64,000 nt of DNA, from contig CM048755.1 of NCBI GenBank assembly GCA_026315105.1, positions 756,791,301-756,855,300 on the forward strand, in the 5' to 3' direction. This DNA comes from Locusta migratoria. Its lineage: Eukaryota; Arthropoda; Insecta; Orthoptera; Acrididae. The notes beneath the pieces are model-generated. The model had not been told where the DNA came from, searched no databases, and saw nothing but the letters and a program-made list of their open reading frames with translations. This document shows positions 31,881 to 42,947 of the stretch, piece after piece. Position 1 is the stretch's first letter; each line of letters opens with the position of its first letter. The position numbers and the translations under genes are program-made.

Positions 31881-31891
31881 AAGTAACAACT

Positions 31892-32786
31892 GAGCAGATA
31901 AACACAACGACAGACTCGTCATGCAGGTGGTGGAGGAGAGGAGACTGGATGTAGTCTGCCTGCAAGAACCATACTCCCAAGCGGGGCGCATCCCATTTAT
32001 GTCAGTCAGCTGACAAGTGGTGGCCTTCGGTCAACGACCACAAGCAGTAGTAATTATTACTAATAGATCACTGAAAGCGACAGTTCTAAGTCAGCTCTCC
32101 AACGACCACTGCAATGTCGTGGAATTACAGACACCTGTGGGTACGGTTGTACTGGTGAATATGTATTTCCAGTATGGAGAAGAACGAGATGGTTATTTGG
32201 ATCACTTAACAGCTGTGATCACGACATTGCGTGGTCGCAGGATATAGTCACAGCAGATCTGAATGCAAAGTCCCCTATGTGGAACAGCCGCATTCGCGAC
32301 GCGGATGGACACAAAACTCAAGAAACTGTCATGGCACTTCAGCTGTTGGTTGCCAACAAACCGGGAAACCCGCCTACGTACAAAAAATGTTCAAATGTTT
32401 GTATAGCTTATGGGACTTAACTACGGGGTCATCAGTCCCTAAACTTACAAACTACTTATGAACTAGCTAACACTTAGGACGGCACAAATATCCATGTCCG
32501 AGGGGGGATTCGAACCCCCGACCATAGTGGCGGTGCATACCGTGACTGGAGCGCCTCAGTCCCCTCGGCTACCGCGGCCGACGCCGAAGTACAATGGAGG
32601 TGGAGGCGAGGGCACTAACATTGATGCCACACTAATAACACCAAACCTTGCAGGAAAACTAGAAGGCTGAAGAGTCCATGATAAGTGACCATAATTTTAT
32701 CACTTTCAGTATATGTGATCGCGAGTGTGGCTGGGACACTGAGTGGGAAACACTGAAAGTGACAATTGCAGAAGTCCATAAGACTT
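31892..32786 (+). pseudogene. R1-clade LINE endonuclease domain (broken)
   Basis: This would be the target-nicking domain of an R1/LOA-type element. Motifs in order: 'RRLDVVCLQEPYS' (about 31945, catalytic Glu), 'QAVVIITNRSLKA' (32045), 'VVLVNMYFQYGEE' (32145), 'VTADLNAKSPMWNS' (32250, Asp/Asn), 'ALQLLVANKPGNPPTY' (32340) and, after a SINE, 'GTNIDATLITPNLAG' (32615) and 'SDHNFITFS' (32690). A stop after 'PFMSVS' (near 32010) and frameshifts near 31925 and 32245 break it. No RT follows; the sequence ends in a SINE tail at 32787. It is a dead 3'-truncated copy. Confidence 0.8.
32384..32581 (-). mobile_element. SINE (type A) inside the R1-like endonuclease
   Basis: Flanks cgcctacgtacaa (32371-32383) and cgccgaagtacaa (32582-32594) match at eleven of thirteen positions. 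Removing it rejoins 'NPPTY' with 'NGGGGEGTNID'. Confidence 0.93.
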
Positions 32787-32866
32787 CCGTAGGTTAGAAG
32801 TAAGTTTAGGGACTGATGACCCCGTAGTTAAGTCCCTTAAGCTTTACAAACATTTGAATATTTGAA
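32787..32866 (+). mobile_element. SINE 3' fragment
   Basis: Only the tail half is present: 'aagtttagggactgatgacc', 'gtagttaagtccc', 'ctttacaaacatttgaat'. Confidence 0.85.
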
Positions 32867-33656
32867 CAGGAATAGCCATGGTAAACGAAACAAGTTTAGC
32901 TGCAATACAACCGTTCTTAGTCACAATGAGAAACTTAATCTGATCGAGACAAAACAGAAAACATAGCTAAAGTAGCCGATAGACATCGGCGAATCGAATG
33001 TAGCTCTCCCGATTTAAGAAATCCGTAGCAGCATTCGTTTGGTTGTGGAAGCGAGCAATCCTTCGTGTGGGTTGGGTGCCTTTTCCAAGACAGGACAGAA
33101 AAAAACGAATATGGTTCAGAAATAAAAGCACGAGACTGGATGGGCGAGCTGCGAGTGGAAAGTGCGGGTGGACTTTCTCGCGTCTCGTCGCCGCGGCTAG
33201 GGCTCCAAGGCCGTTGACCGGCTCCGTGGGAACCCGCACACCTTCCTCTCTGCACTCACAACACGCATTCTACACCAGCTCTGTGTCTTAATAATACGTC
33301 ACCGCTCTACCATCACATATCACAACTCATATAAGTCGCTGACAATTATTTGACACGGCAATAAAGTTATTCCGGGTGTGAGACTGCACGATCAGTATAT
33401 ACCTCTGACAGTAAAGTTCGTTAATAGTCCTATAAAATAACGTAGATGAACCGTGAACTACAGTTACCTCACTGTGCATCGAAACTGTCACCCCAATAAC
33501 GACGCACCGCTGCGCTGTGCGATAATGTCCTGGAAACTTTGTACGAAGCCTTCTTTTGGGGTGGTGTTCGAAAGCCTTGTCACGTTTGGTTGTATGTCAT
33601 GAATATCGTCATATCTTTTTCCTTTAAAAGCGAATTAGAGTAGATGAAATAGGAAG
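32867..33656. other. No feature recognised
   Basis: Frames at 32935-33255 and 33043-33291 overlap on opposite strands and show no domain. Confidence 0.45.
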
Positions 33657-33790
33657 AAGTCTGGAGAACTGAGATCCGACGAGCATGGTAAATGTTTAAG
33701 TTGAACGACAACGCTCGCCCACACAGTTCTTGGCAAAAAAGGGGGAGCTGTAACTTTTACACCCACCATGCTCGTCGAATCCCGATCCTC
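33657..33790. repeat. Inverted repeat with ~34-bp arms, 60-80 bp loop
   Basis: 'agaagtctggagaactgaga...gacgagcatgg' is mirrored by 'ccatgctcgtcgaatccc...ccagacttct', with about five mismatches. It may be the remnant of a small TIR element. It ends next to the 3' tail of the LINE at 33795. Confidence 0.85.
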
Positions 33791-33794
33791 CAGA

Positions 33795-34880
33795 CTTCTT
33801 AGATTAGATTAAAACTTTTTCCATAGATCATAAACACAACATTTCGCACTGAAGTGGATCGTGTCAGTTTAATAAATGATGTCTATACATGAAAATATTG
33901 TAAGGATTTTTTTAAAATATTTTATTTTATATGTACTTTTTTAACGAAATTACTAAGTTTTATCTAAAAATTCATCTAAAGTGTAGAAGGAGTTGCCATT
34001 CAGAAATTGTTTTAATTCCTTTTTAAATACCAGTTGGCTCTCTGTCAGACTTTTGATGCTACATGGTAAGTGACTTACAGCAGCATAATTCACCCCTTTT
34101 TGTGCCAAAGTTAGTTTTAACCTTGAGTAGTGGATATCACAATTTCTCCTAGTATTGTAGCTATCCACACTGGCATTACTCTTGAATTGGGTAGGATTGT
34201 TAGTAACAAATTTCATAAGTGAATAAATATATTGTGAAGCTACTCTGAAGATCCCTATGTACTTAAATAAATGTCTGCAGGATAATTTTGGGTTGGCTCC
34301 AGCAATTATTCTGCCTAAAAATTTTGAATGTTCTACGTTAGCTACAGATTTATGTTGAAAGACTGTATTTATTAATAGTGTCGAGCCGTTTACAACTTCA
34401 TAATTTTTTGAAAGACATCATTTACAATTTCATCAGTTAATTCCTATTTGTTAGGCATGATAGCTATACTTTTATCGTCAGTAAAAAGAACTAGCTTGGC
34501 ATATTAGTGAATATAGAATAGCGGGTCATTAATATATCACTGGACTCGTATTCGGGAGGGCGATGGTTCAAATCCTCCCCCGGCCATCCAGATTAAGGTT
34601 TTCCGTGATTTCCCTAAATCACTCCAGGCATATGCCGGGATGGTTCCTTTCAAAGGGCACGGCCGATTTCCTTCCCCATCCTTACCCAAAGCTCCGAGCG
34701 TTAGCTCCGTCTCTAATGACCACGCTGTCGACGGGACGTTAAACCCTAAGCTTCCTTCCTTCCATTAATATATATTAAGAACAGCAAAAGACCCAAGACC
34801 AAACCATGTAGGGCCCCATTCTTATAGCTCCTCAGTAGAGGAAGTAGCTGTTTCTTCCATATTATGTGAGCTGCTTATTT
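33795..34880 (-). mobile_element. CR1/Jockey-like LINE 3' part, minus strand
   Basis: The second copy of the family at 18456-22745. Reading the minus strand from 34880: 'gtgcagaaagttgaaataag' matches 18557, then 'LGLLLFLIYIN'-like bases, a SINE, 'FADD' degenerated near 34490, 'SKFLGRIIAGANPK' (34310) and the 88-codon frame 34216-33953 ('MKFVTNNPTQFKSN', 'YNTRRNCDIHYSRLKLTLAQ'). The tail ends in (taatct)n at 33795. A deletion joins 'SKFLG' directly to 'RIIAGAN', removing about 60 residues. Its upstream part lies beyond the nested RTE at 48415-48443. Confidence 0.85.
34538..34763 (+). mobile_element. Second SINE family, copy 2
   Basis: Same family as 16869-17093: 'ggttcaaatcctcccccggc', 'catatgccgggatggttcct', 'cgacgggacgttaaacccta' and a (cttc)n tail. 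Perfect 10-bp duplications attaatatat at 34528-34537 and 34764-34773. It sits in the LINE RT. Confidence 0.92.
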
Positions 34881-36636
34881 CAACTTTCTGCACTTGTCTT
34901 AGTCTTCAGTTTGGAGCAAGCCTCTTTATCTCCCCATAAGAACCGCACCCTGCATCCATTTGAATCTGCTTACTGTATTCATCTCTTGGTCTCTCTCTGC
35001 GATTTTTACCGCACGCACTTACCTCCAACGCTAAATTCACTATTCCTTGACGTCTAAGAATCTGTCCTACCAATCGATCCCTTCTTTCAGTCAAGGTATG
35101 CCAGAACTTCCTTTTCTCCCCGATTCTGTTCAGAACCTCTTCATTAGATGCGCGTTCTACCCACCTAATCTTCAGCATTCTTCTGTAACACCACATTTCA
35201 AAAGCCTCTATCCTCTTTCTGCCTGAACTGTTTATCGTCCATGTTTCACTCCCATACAACGTAACACTCCACACAAATGCCTTCAGAAAGAACTTCCTTA
35301 CGCTTAAATTAATATTCGATGTTAAAGAACTCCTCTTTTTCCGAAACGCTTTTCTTCCCATTGCCATTCTGCATTTTATATCCTCTGCACTGCGACCATC
35401 GTGTGTTATTTTACTGCCAAATTAACAAAACTCAACTACCACCTTTATTGTTTCGTTACCTGACCTAATTCCTTCTGATTTTCTTAGACTGCACCCCATT
35501 ACCCTTGTTTTGCTATTATTAATGTTCCTCTTATATGCTCCTTTCAACACATTGTCCATTCCGTGAAACTGCTCTTCCAGGCTATTTGCTGTCTCTGACA
35601 GAAGTACAATATTATCGGCAAAACGCAATGTTTTTATTTTTTCACCCTGAACTTTAATTCCTTCTCCAAATTTCTCCTTGCTTTCGTTTATAGCTTACTC
35701 AATGTATAAATTTAATAACACTGTCTTACTCCCTTCCAAACCTCAGCATCCCTTTCATGCCTTTCAACTGTGATATCTGCTGTCTGGTTTTTGTACAAGT
35801 TGTAAATAATCCTCCATTTCCTATGTTTTACTCCTGCTGATTTCAGAATTTGAGAGAGTCTGTTCTAATCAACAATGTCAAAAGCTTTTTCCAAATCTAC
35901 AAAAGCAAGAAATTTAGGTTTGCCTTTCCTTAATCTGTCTTTTAAGATAAGCAGTAAAGTGAGGATTGCCCGGGTTGAATCCAAACTGATCTTCCCCGAG
36001 GTCGGCTTTTACCAGCTTTTCCACCCTTCTGTAAATAATTCGTGTTAATATTTTGCAACCATGAATTATTAAACTGATGGTTCTGTAACTTTCACATCTG
36101 TCTGCACCTACTCTCATTGGAATGGGGATTATTACATTTTTCTTAATGTCTGGGTGTATTTCCCCTGTCTCATACTTATTACGCACCAGGTGAAATAGTT
36201 TTGTCATGGTTGGCTCTCCCAGAGACTTCAGTAGTTCTGAGGGAATGTCGTCCACTCCAGTAACCTTGTTTCGACTTAGCTCTTTAGGTGCTCTTTTAAA
36301 TTCTTCTCTGAGTATAGTAACTCATATTTCATCTTCATCTACTTCCTCTTCCTTCTTACAATATTCTCTATAAGTTCATTTCCTTTGTAGAGCCCCTCTA
36401 TATACTATTTCCACCTTTCAGAATTCCCTTCTTTGCTGTGAACTGGTATTCCATCCGAGTTCTTTATATCCATACCGCTGCTTTTCTTGCCTCCAAATGT
36501 CTTATTTTCTTGTAGGCGGTATCCATTTTTCCTCTATTTAAACATTCTTCTACTGACTTGCATTTGCCTTCTAGCCACTCCTGCTTAGCTATTTTGCACT
36601 TCCCGTTAATCTCATTTCTCAGTCACCTCTACTCCA
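34881..36636 (-). pseudogene. RTE-type LINE copy, RT part (3' half), minus strand
   Basis: Minus-strand homologue of 20279-22090. Open pieces: 36255-35914 ('MDDIPSELLKSLGEPTMTKLF'-like, 'ESYRTISLIIHG'), 35628-35422 ('RFADNIVLLSETAN', where the second catalytic Asp of FADD is Asn) and 35367-34906 (C-terminal 'FEMWCYRRMLKIRWVER', 'ALEVSACGKNRRERPR'). Several frameshifts separate them. The 3' end ('ccaaactgaagactaag') meets CR1-like sequence at 34880. At 36637 the copy is interrupted by the foldback element; its 5' half resumes at 47160. Confidence 0.88.
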
Positions 36637-36769
36637 TTTTGCCTCACCTCCGTGAACGTGGCACCCCACTTTACGAAATAGCTTTTTACTTTATACAATC
36701 TTTAAGAGCTTCGTTTGGATTCTAGTACCAAAATTTTTGTTAGTAGTTTTTCGAAAAAAAAAAAAGAGT

Positions 36770-37300
36770 CACTCAAAAAATAGCCAGCACCCCACTTTTA
36801 CGAAATAAAATTTTAATGGATGATGTGTGGAGAATGGTTTGTAGTGAACGAATTTTCGTTTGCAGTAACTTGTAAATCCCACAAAACGTGTTCAAAATAG
36901 AAGGCGCGACGCCCTTACTGCTGTGCACTGCACCCACTGGCAGCACCCCACTTTCAAGAAATTTAATTCTAATGGATGACATGTGTAGGAAATAGTATGT
37001 AGAGGTTTGTAGTGAAGGAATTTTCGTTTGTAGTAACTTGTATATCCCACAAAATGTGTTCAAAATGGAAGGCGCGAGGCCCTTACTGCTGTGCACTGGA
37101 TCCAATGGGAGCACCCCACTTTCAAGAAATTTAATTCTAATGGATGATGTGTTTAGGAAATAGGTTTGTAGTGAGACCCATACAGCTGTGCACTGCACTC
37201 ACTGGTAGCATTCCACTTTGAAGAAATTTAATTGTAATGGACGATATATGCAGGAAATCGTTTGTAGTGGACGAATTTTCGTTTGTGGTTTTTTGTTTAA
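36770..37300. repeat. Tandem subrepeats in the left foldback arm
   Basis: A unit of roughly 90-180 bp recurs, each starting with a 'caccccactttcaagaaatt' type sequence: near 36785, 36957, 37112 and 37207, with a decayed one near 37478. Units share 'gaacgaattttcgtttg', 'cccacaaaacgtgttcaaaa' and 'cttactgctgtgcactg'. Unit length varies through internal deletions. Confidence 0.9.
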
Positions 37301-37681
37301 CCCACGTCCTGTGTTCAACGCACTTGGCTGGAGAGCCACTGCTGCATTACACGAACTCCATGCTCAGCTTGCCCTACTTGTGGAAGATTCCGTTTTTATT
37401 TTCACCCTCTTCAAGAGTTTCGGTTGTGTTTGATTGAACGTGTTGAATTTTATTACATATTTAAGAAAAAATCTGACACTCCATTTTGAAGAAATTAAGT
37501 GTAATGTTTGGTTTGTGTGGGTATCGTATGTAATTTTTGCAGTGAACGTATTTCTGTGTATAGTTCTTTTTAATTGTCCGGCTATTTTTCTTTTCTTCCT
37601 CGATAGAGAGTTTGCGCTGGAATTTTCTGCCAGTTACAGAGAGAGCATGGGAATGCATGCAGTCTGTTTGGAGGATATAGG
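37300..37681. other. Interior of the foldback element, left part
   Basis: A 103-codon frame at 37434-37745 crosses the hAT boundary at 37682, so it is not a gene of either element. Otherwise non-coding. Confidence 0.6.
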
Positions 37682-38147
37682 TAGAGGTCTGCGCGGATGC
37701 GGATGTCCGTGGATATCTACAGTATTTTTTACTCTTTCTGATTAAATTGTGAGCAACGCAGATATCCGTGTGTTATATGGGGATAAAGAGCGAGGCTCTG
37801 TCCAGTATGCCTGTCGAAATGTTAGTTGAAAACTTCAAGCCAGTGGATATTCTCTGAATCCTTTCAGGGCTCAGGTAGAGCGGAAGTTTGTTTTCCCCAT
37901 CCCCTGGCCACAGCCACAGAATATGTGTCTGTACCACAGCGGACGTAGCTGTACCCGAGGGACCTGCGCCTAATCCGTTTACGCTACCGTGTCTTACCTG
38001 CGGTCTTTCAAGTGCTTTCTGGTTGGCAAACCGGCTCACTGCCCACCAGAGGTGCCATGCCAAATTTTCGGTGCCTTCAGTTAGCGCTATGTAGTGACCG
38101 AGTTACAACGTATATTGTAAGGAATACAGTGACAGTTCTTTCTTTAA

Positions 38148-38740
38148 AATGAACATGACATCAATGGATATTATATCGCGTAAAGTGAAAAGAGGTGATT
38201 CGGGCCGGCCGCGGTGGCCGAGGGGACTGAGGCGCTCCAGTCACGGTCTGCACGGCCACTACGGTCGGGGGTTCGAATCCCCCCTCGGGCATGGATATTT
38301 GTGCCGTCCTAGTTCGTAAGTAGTTCATAAGTAGTTTGAAAGTTTAGGGACTGATAACCCTGTAGTTAAGTCCCATAAGCTATTCAATCATTTGAACATT
38401 TTTTTTAGGTGTTTCGGCATTACTCAAGTAAAACAAATTGAAATCGTCAAGTTGGAGAAAAGAATTGTATATTTGTTTGATGGCATGGAAAAGATCAACG
38501 ACAAAGTAGCTTGTTTTGCGTGTAAAAAAGTATATTCTTACACTGGGCACAAAAGTAGAACTTCACATTACCTGTAACATTCGTGTTAGACAGGACAAAG
38601 TAGCGAAATTAGTTATTAAAATACCATGACAGATGCAAAAGTTCCTGAAGTTCCGTCAAATTTGAAGACAACCGCGACCGAAAAACTTATGAATCTTGTC
38701 AGCAAAGGCATTTTACCGTTCTAAGTTGCGTGTGAATCTG
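38148..38740 (+). pseudogene. hAT transposase N-terminus with BED-type zinc finger (split by SINE)
   Basis: Coding begins near an ATG at 38149 ('MNMTSMDIISRKVKRGD') and is cut at 38203 by a SINE. It resumes with the 61-codon frame to 38577: 'DKVACFACKKVYSYTGHKSRTSHYL', a C-x2-C ... H-x4-H arrangement of a BED finger. After a stop the bases still suggest 'VPSNLKTTATEKLMNLVSK'. The catalytic core is gone. Its location between matched hAT TIRs supports the assignment. The 20-residue quoted parts are interrupted by stops and frameshifts, so no product is expected. Confidence 0.7.
38204..38406 (+). mobile_element. SINE (type A) inside the nested hAT
   Basis: aggtgattcgg (38193-38203) and aggtgtttcgg (38407-38417) form an 11-bp duplication with one mismatch. 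The tail ends in eight T. Confidence 0.93.
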
Positions 38741-39226
38741 TGTTTCTCGTGAAGGGCAGTTTCTTATAGATGTGATCGCATATTTGATGAACTATGTGTT
38801 TTATAGTCATTTAATTCGGCCAGTAACCGTCACGAAAGTGCAAGCAAAGTTTCATCGCAACGGAATGAACTGTACAGTCGCGCATAAACATACAAACAAA
38901 CCTTAATTTTTCTGTGTTAGAGAAATGGTGACATAGGTAATAAAGACTGACAATAGCATTTTATAGCAACTTTCGTAATCAGATACGATGTACGGTTAAA
39001 GTAACGTATTTAGGAAGATACACAATGTTAGTTATATAGGCTGGCCGTAGCTGTAGCTGATAGTCTCTTTTTGCTGACAGTTACCAGTTACAAGCAGATG
39101 GCAGTTTTAACACTTGAAATGACATGCTTTGTTTTGTGTCACATACCCTCTAGTGTGTTAATATGGGGAAAAACAAGTGTCCATTTTGTAAAACTCCGAA
39201 AGAACCGTTTCTTTAATTTTAAATGT
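38741..39226. other. Non-coding interior of the nested hAT
   Basis: No readable transposase core. The 73-codon frame at 39071 runs into the next SINE. Confidence 0.5.
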
Positions 39227-39238
39227 AAACACAGTAAA

Positions 39239-39434
39239 CACTCAAATGTTTGTAAATCTATCGGACTCAATTGCTTGGTTATTAGTCCGTAGCTTACAAA
39301 CTACTTATATTAAGATAAACTGACCTAAGAACAGCACACACATCCATGTCCGAGGGAGGATTCGAACCTCCGACACGGAAGGCCTCGCAATCCGCAACGT
39401 GGCGCTCCAGACCACTCGGCTACTCCCGCGCGGC
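39239..39434 (-). mobile_element. SINE (type B), minus strand, perfect 12-bp duplication
   Basis: aaacacagtaaa at 39227-39238 and 39435-39446. Full-length, with B box 'ggttcgaatcc' in reverse. Confidence 0.95.
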
Positions 39435-39589
39435 AAACACAGTAAAATCTCTTCTATGCCGATCAGTTTTAAGCACTGAAATTTAAGAAGACGCCCGTTG
39501 TATTAAACATCTGACAGTGTGCTCCGACCACACGGGCTCCGAAGCGCTACTGTGTGTGTCCGGAGCGACAATGTTTCCCTGTTTGGAAT

Positions 39590-39782
39590 TCAAATGTTCA
39601 AATGTTTGCTAAGCGTATTGGACTTAACTGCGGGGTCATCAGTCCCTAAATTTACAAACTACTTATGAACTAACTGATACTAATGAGAGCAGAAGCATCC
39701 ATGCCCAAGGGTGGATTCGAACCCCCGACGGGGAACGGCCTCGCACAGCGCCCTCAATACACTCGGCCGCTCTGCCGCGGAT
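39590..39782 (-). mobile_element. SINE, minus strand, perfect 12-bp duplication
   Basis: cctgtttggaat at 39578-39589 and 39783-39794. The head is degenerate ('ggccgctctgccgcgg'). Confidence 0.95.
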
Positions 39783-40033
39783 CCTGTTTGGAATAACCTG
39801 TTTTGGAGTAGGTATGGAACAGTTACCATGATTCGAGAAGTCAGAAATAGATGTCACAGAAATGACACTAACAAATATTATATCATTACATATCATGGTT
39901 TTAAATACTGCCATCTTTTACTGTTACCCATTCAAAACTAATGTCTGCGGATGCGGATAAAGTGCCGCGGATGCGGATATGTGCCTTGCGGATGTGGTGC
40001 GGATAACACAATTGATATCCGCGCAGGCATCTA

Positions 40034-40618
40034 GATATAAGTAGCTTGCCTCCTTCACTGGCTAGGGAATCTAGAAGTGGGCCGACACGTTCTTCGTATT
40101 AAAGATTTTTTTTATAATTAATTTTCTAAATAGCTATAGATGTTTGATAGTGGTTTTTATGGAAGTTTATAGTTCATGGAGAATTGTCTATAAATATTGG
40201 TAGCCACAGAATCATTTGGAGTAGTTTGGAAATATTTAGTTAAAATCTTATCTATTGGAGTGAACGTTCTACGATTCGGAAAATTGTTCATCTCTGTTGA
40301 ATATCAGTATCTTGTGAACACATACAATTGTTGATGAGAGTAATAGATTGTATACGTTGTTCCTTCAAGTTCAATAATGTTTCTTAAATGACGTCATGTT
40401 TCATCCTTAATGTGTTTTCGTAAATTTAATACTGGCCGATTCTAGCAATCGGAAAATAATAAAACGTAAACTTGGTAGATTTTTATTCAGACCGTAAAAA
40501 TTGAACACTTGCAGCTGTCCTGAACTAATATTTTACGTGATTGAGTTGTCTTCTATTTTGTTGTTTATATCGGTTTTTTCACGGCTGCCCGTCGTCGGAC
40601 CTTAGTCCTCCCTCCAGC
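40034..40618. other. Interior of the foldback element, right part
   Basis: AT-rich, no coding region. Together with 37300-37681 this is the entire unique core of the foldback element, about 950 bp, which is too short and too broken to encode a transposase. Confidence 0.6.
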
Positions 40619-40879
40619 TGTGGGGTGCTGCCATGGGTGCAGTGCAGAGCTGTATGGGCCTCGCGCCTTTCATTTTGAACACGTTTAGTGGGATATACAA
40701 GTTACTACAAACGAAAATTCGTTCACTACAAACCTCTATATACTATTTCATACACATATCATCCATTAGAATTAAATTTCTTGAAAGTGGGGTGCTGCCA
40801 TGGGTGCAGTGCACTGCAGTAAGAGCCTCGCGCCTTCCATTTTGAACACGTTTTGTGGGATATACAAGTTACTACAAAC
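40619..40879. repeat. Subrepeats of the right foldback arm, part 1
   Basis: Inverted copies of the left-arm unit: 'gtggggtgctgccatgggtg' at 40621 and 40793 (172-base period). The second unit is cut at 40879 by the Gypsy element and continues at 46786. Confidence 0.93.
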
Positions 40880-41299
40880 GACGCGGCGTTCTTACGTCAG
40901 CCACGAGCGCCCTCTGCTGCTATCCCACTCGTGGCCACCACTAAACGACATCGTTCACTTGGGACTGAGATAGGAACCAGCTAAGACTTCGGAATCAGAT
41001 AGGCGCCAGTGAAGACTTGGCTATCCGATAGGCACTAGGCAGGCCTCTAGCTCAACTATGTATCAGCATTCTGCAGTACTGAGCTATGTAAAAGTTAAGT
41101 ATTACTAAGCCTCTAAGAAATATATATATATCTCGTTCTAATTTACTCTAGTGTTTCTAGTTTCAGCTTTCCCACTGGCTGGTCACCTCCTACCTGCACA
41201 AGCGTGCATCCTTTATTCCTTTATCGGTCTTTCGACTCGGCCACCGACACCTACGACGGAAACGAGACACAAAAGCGGCGACGCGGCTGGGACACAAAA
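40880..41299 (+). repeat. 5' LTR of the Gypsy element, missing its first ~65 bp
   Basis: It starts at 'cgcggcgttcttacg', inside the LTR, and ends with 'ctgggacacaaaa' at 41299. The next bases, 'gtggcgacgagtatggg', are the likely primer-binding site; a second 'gtggcgacgaggag' follows at about 41325. The LTR start ('tgtggtgtcgcac') is absent, so transcription start signals may be altered. Confidence 0.88.
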
Positions 41300-41563
41300 G
41301 TGGCGACGAGTATGGGATACAAAAAGTGGCGACGAGGAGTGATAGAAGAACCTTGGACCAGCCCGCTTGCAGCAGCCAGACAGCAACAGTCGGAGCACGC
41401 AGAAACTGCTCCCGCCCACCCACCCTTATTGTAAGATTTTTGGGGGAACATATTTGGTTACGTGTTTTGTGGATTTTTTGTTGTTGTTGCAGAGCGTCCT
41501 CTTTCATATTGCATTTGTGTTTTGTGCTAATTTACTTGTGTGCGCGGCGCCTAATCGGTCAGC

Positions 41564-42803
41564 ATGGCCACTACCCCGAACCCAAACTTAATGGAAATTA
41601 TTCAGGTACAGACGGCGCAAATCACGCAACAACTGCAAGCGGTGTCGCAGTTAACAGCACAGGCGACTCACCAACAACAGCCGTCGCATCAGCCGCCAAC
41701 GTCTACCGCCACACCGCTTCCTAGGTTTCGCCAGTACAACGAATGTGAGGAAGAGTGGAGCGACTACTTCGCGCAGTTTCAAGACCTCTTCGCGGCTCAT
41801 CAAATTACAGGTCAGACCGTTAAACATTTGTTCCTCTCTGTGGTGGGAACCAAAACCATCGTATTACTGCAGAAACTTTTCCCCCCACGAATCTCCTGGT
41901 GATCTAGAATTTGATGCAATAGTAGATGCACTGAATGCTCATTATGAGAGAAAAGTTCTCGTAGCTGTGGCGGGGTACCGATTTAAAAAATTACCAGAGC
42001 AGTCACACCAGCAGTGGATTACGGAACTGAAGGGCTTAACCCGCAAATGTAAATTTACTTGCTCTTGTGGACTTTCCTATAGTGACGTTATGTTGAGGGA
42101 TGTAATTACGCAGAACATTCAGGACCCCAGAATTAGGGCAGCAATTCTGAAACAATCTGACCCTTCATTAGACAGTGTACTGCAGCTTATTGAAGCGCAT
42201 GATACCTTTGACTTAGCAGATGTAGAAATGCAAAGCCACAGCGTTAATTCAGTGCGCCGTAAGGGACGCTTTCCTAGCCGTAGTTCTCAGTCTAGCCCTA
42301 GTGATTCTTATTTTTCTACCGGCCGTGCTGAACATACAGTGAACAGTACCCAGTGTAAAAGTGCGACACAAAGGTCGCTCCACCGTGTTAGAAACAGTAA
42401 TGTGTATAACAGGCGTCAACGCTCTTATCAGAAAAATGTTCGTAAGTCTTGCCCTCAGTGTGTATCTCGCCACAAGCGTGCGTATTGCCCTAGTCGCAAC
42501 GCAACCTGTTATCAATGTGGCAAATCGGGACATGTTCAGTCAGTGTGTATGCAAAACAAAAATTCAAAGAACCGTACCGTTAGAAACAGTGCTTTGCAGA
42601 GTGCAAGAACAGTTCATACTGTAAATATTATACACGCTGTGGATTTCAACAGTGCTTCTGTTGATTCTAAAATGCAAGAAAGTTTTTCTGCACCTAAGGC
42701 CTATGTAATGAGCCACGTAGCAAGCGTTGTCGACCGCGTAATTCTGTGCAATGGAAATGGGTTCGGGACAAGCAAAATGATTACATACAGTGCAATCCTG
42801 TAG
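41564..42803 (+). pseudogene. Gypsy gag (capsid/nucleocapsid), one frameshift
   Basis: Gag forms the particle that packages element RNA in the cytoplasm. The ATG at 41564 opens 'MATTPNPNLMEIIQVQ', a Gln-rich leader, followed by 'PRFRQYNECEEEWSDYFAQF', a capsid-type helix typical of these elements. At the C run near 41880-41887 the frame shifts; capsid continues as 'LEFDAIVDALNAHYERK' and 'HQQWITELKGLTRKCKF'. A CCHC knuckle 'CYQCGKSGHVQSVC' lies near 42510-42550, with an upstream 'CPQCVSRHKRAYCPSRNATC' that could form a second. The frame ends at 42803. The single-base slip in the C tract is the main lesion. Confidence 0.88.
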
Positions 42804-42947
42804 TGAACCTAGTGCCCTCTACAACTTCTCATTGTAATAGTGCCCAGTACTGTGTAGCTAGTGACAGTAGACTTGTAGCTACTCAAAGTAATTTTAGTGC
42901 AGTAGCCTCGCATTGCGCGGGCGCCGATCCGGCGGTAGTGCCATCTA

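Larger units (their letters stand above)
37682..40033 (+). mobile_element. hAT transposon nested in the foldback element
   Basis: TIRs of 17 bp: 'tagaggtctgcgcggat' at 37682-37698 and the reverse complement of 'atccgcgcaggcatcta' at 40017-40033 (two mismatches). Flanks gatatagg (37674-37681) and gatataag (40034-40041) form an 8-bp duplication with one mismatch, the hAT length. Subterminal 'gcggat' words recur at both ends (37694-37712; 39953-40005). A BED-finger coding scrap and three SINEs lie within. Confidence 0.88.

Noticed and set aside
36773..37198. 141-codon minus-strand frame with internally repeated protein ('IRIKFLESGVLP' twice)
   Set aside because: The repeats simply reflect the foldback-arm subrepeats; the other arm has the same DNA without a matching long frame, so it is not a gene.
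37434..37745. 103-codon frame with a hydrophobic segment (possible membrane protein)
   Set aside because: It crosses the hAT boundary at 37682, so its C-terminus was created by the insertion; AT-rich DNA gives hydrophobic codons by chance.
42249..42533. Antisense frames across gag and pol
   Set aside because: Shadows of the sense coding region with no independent motif.
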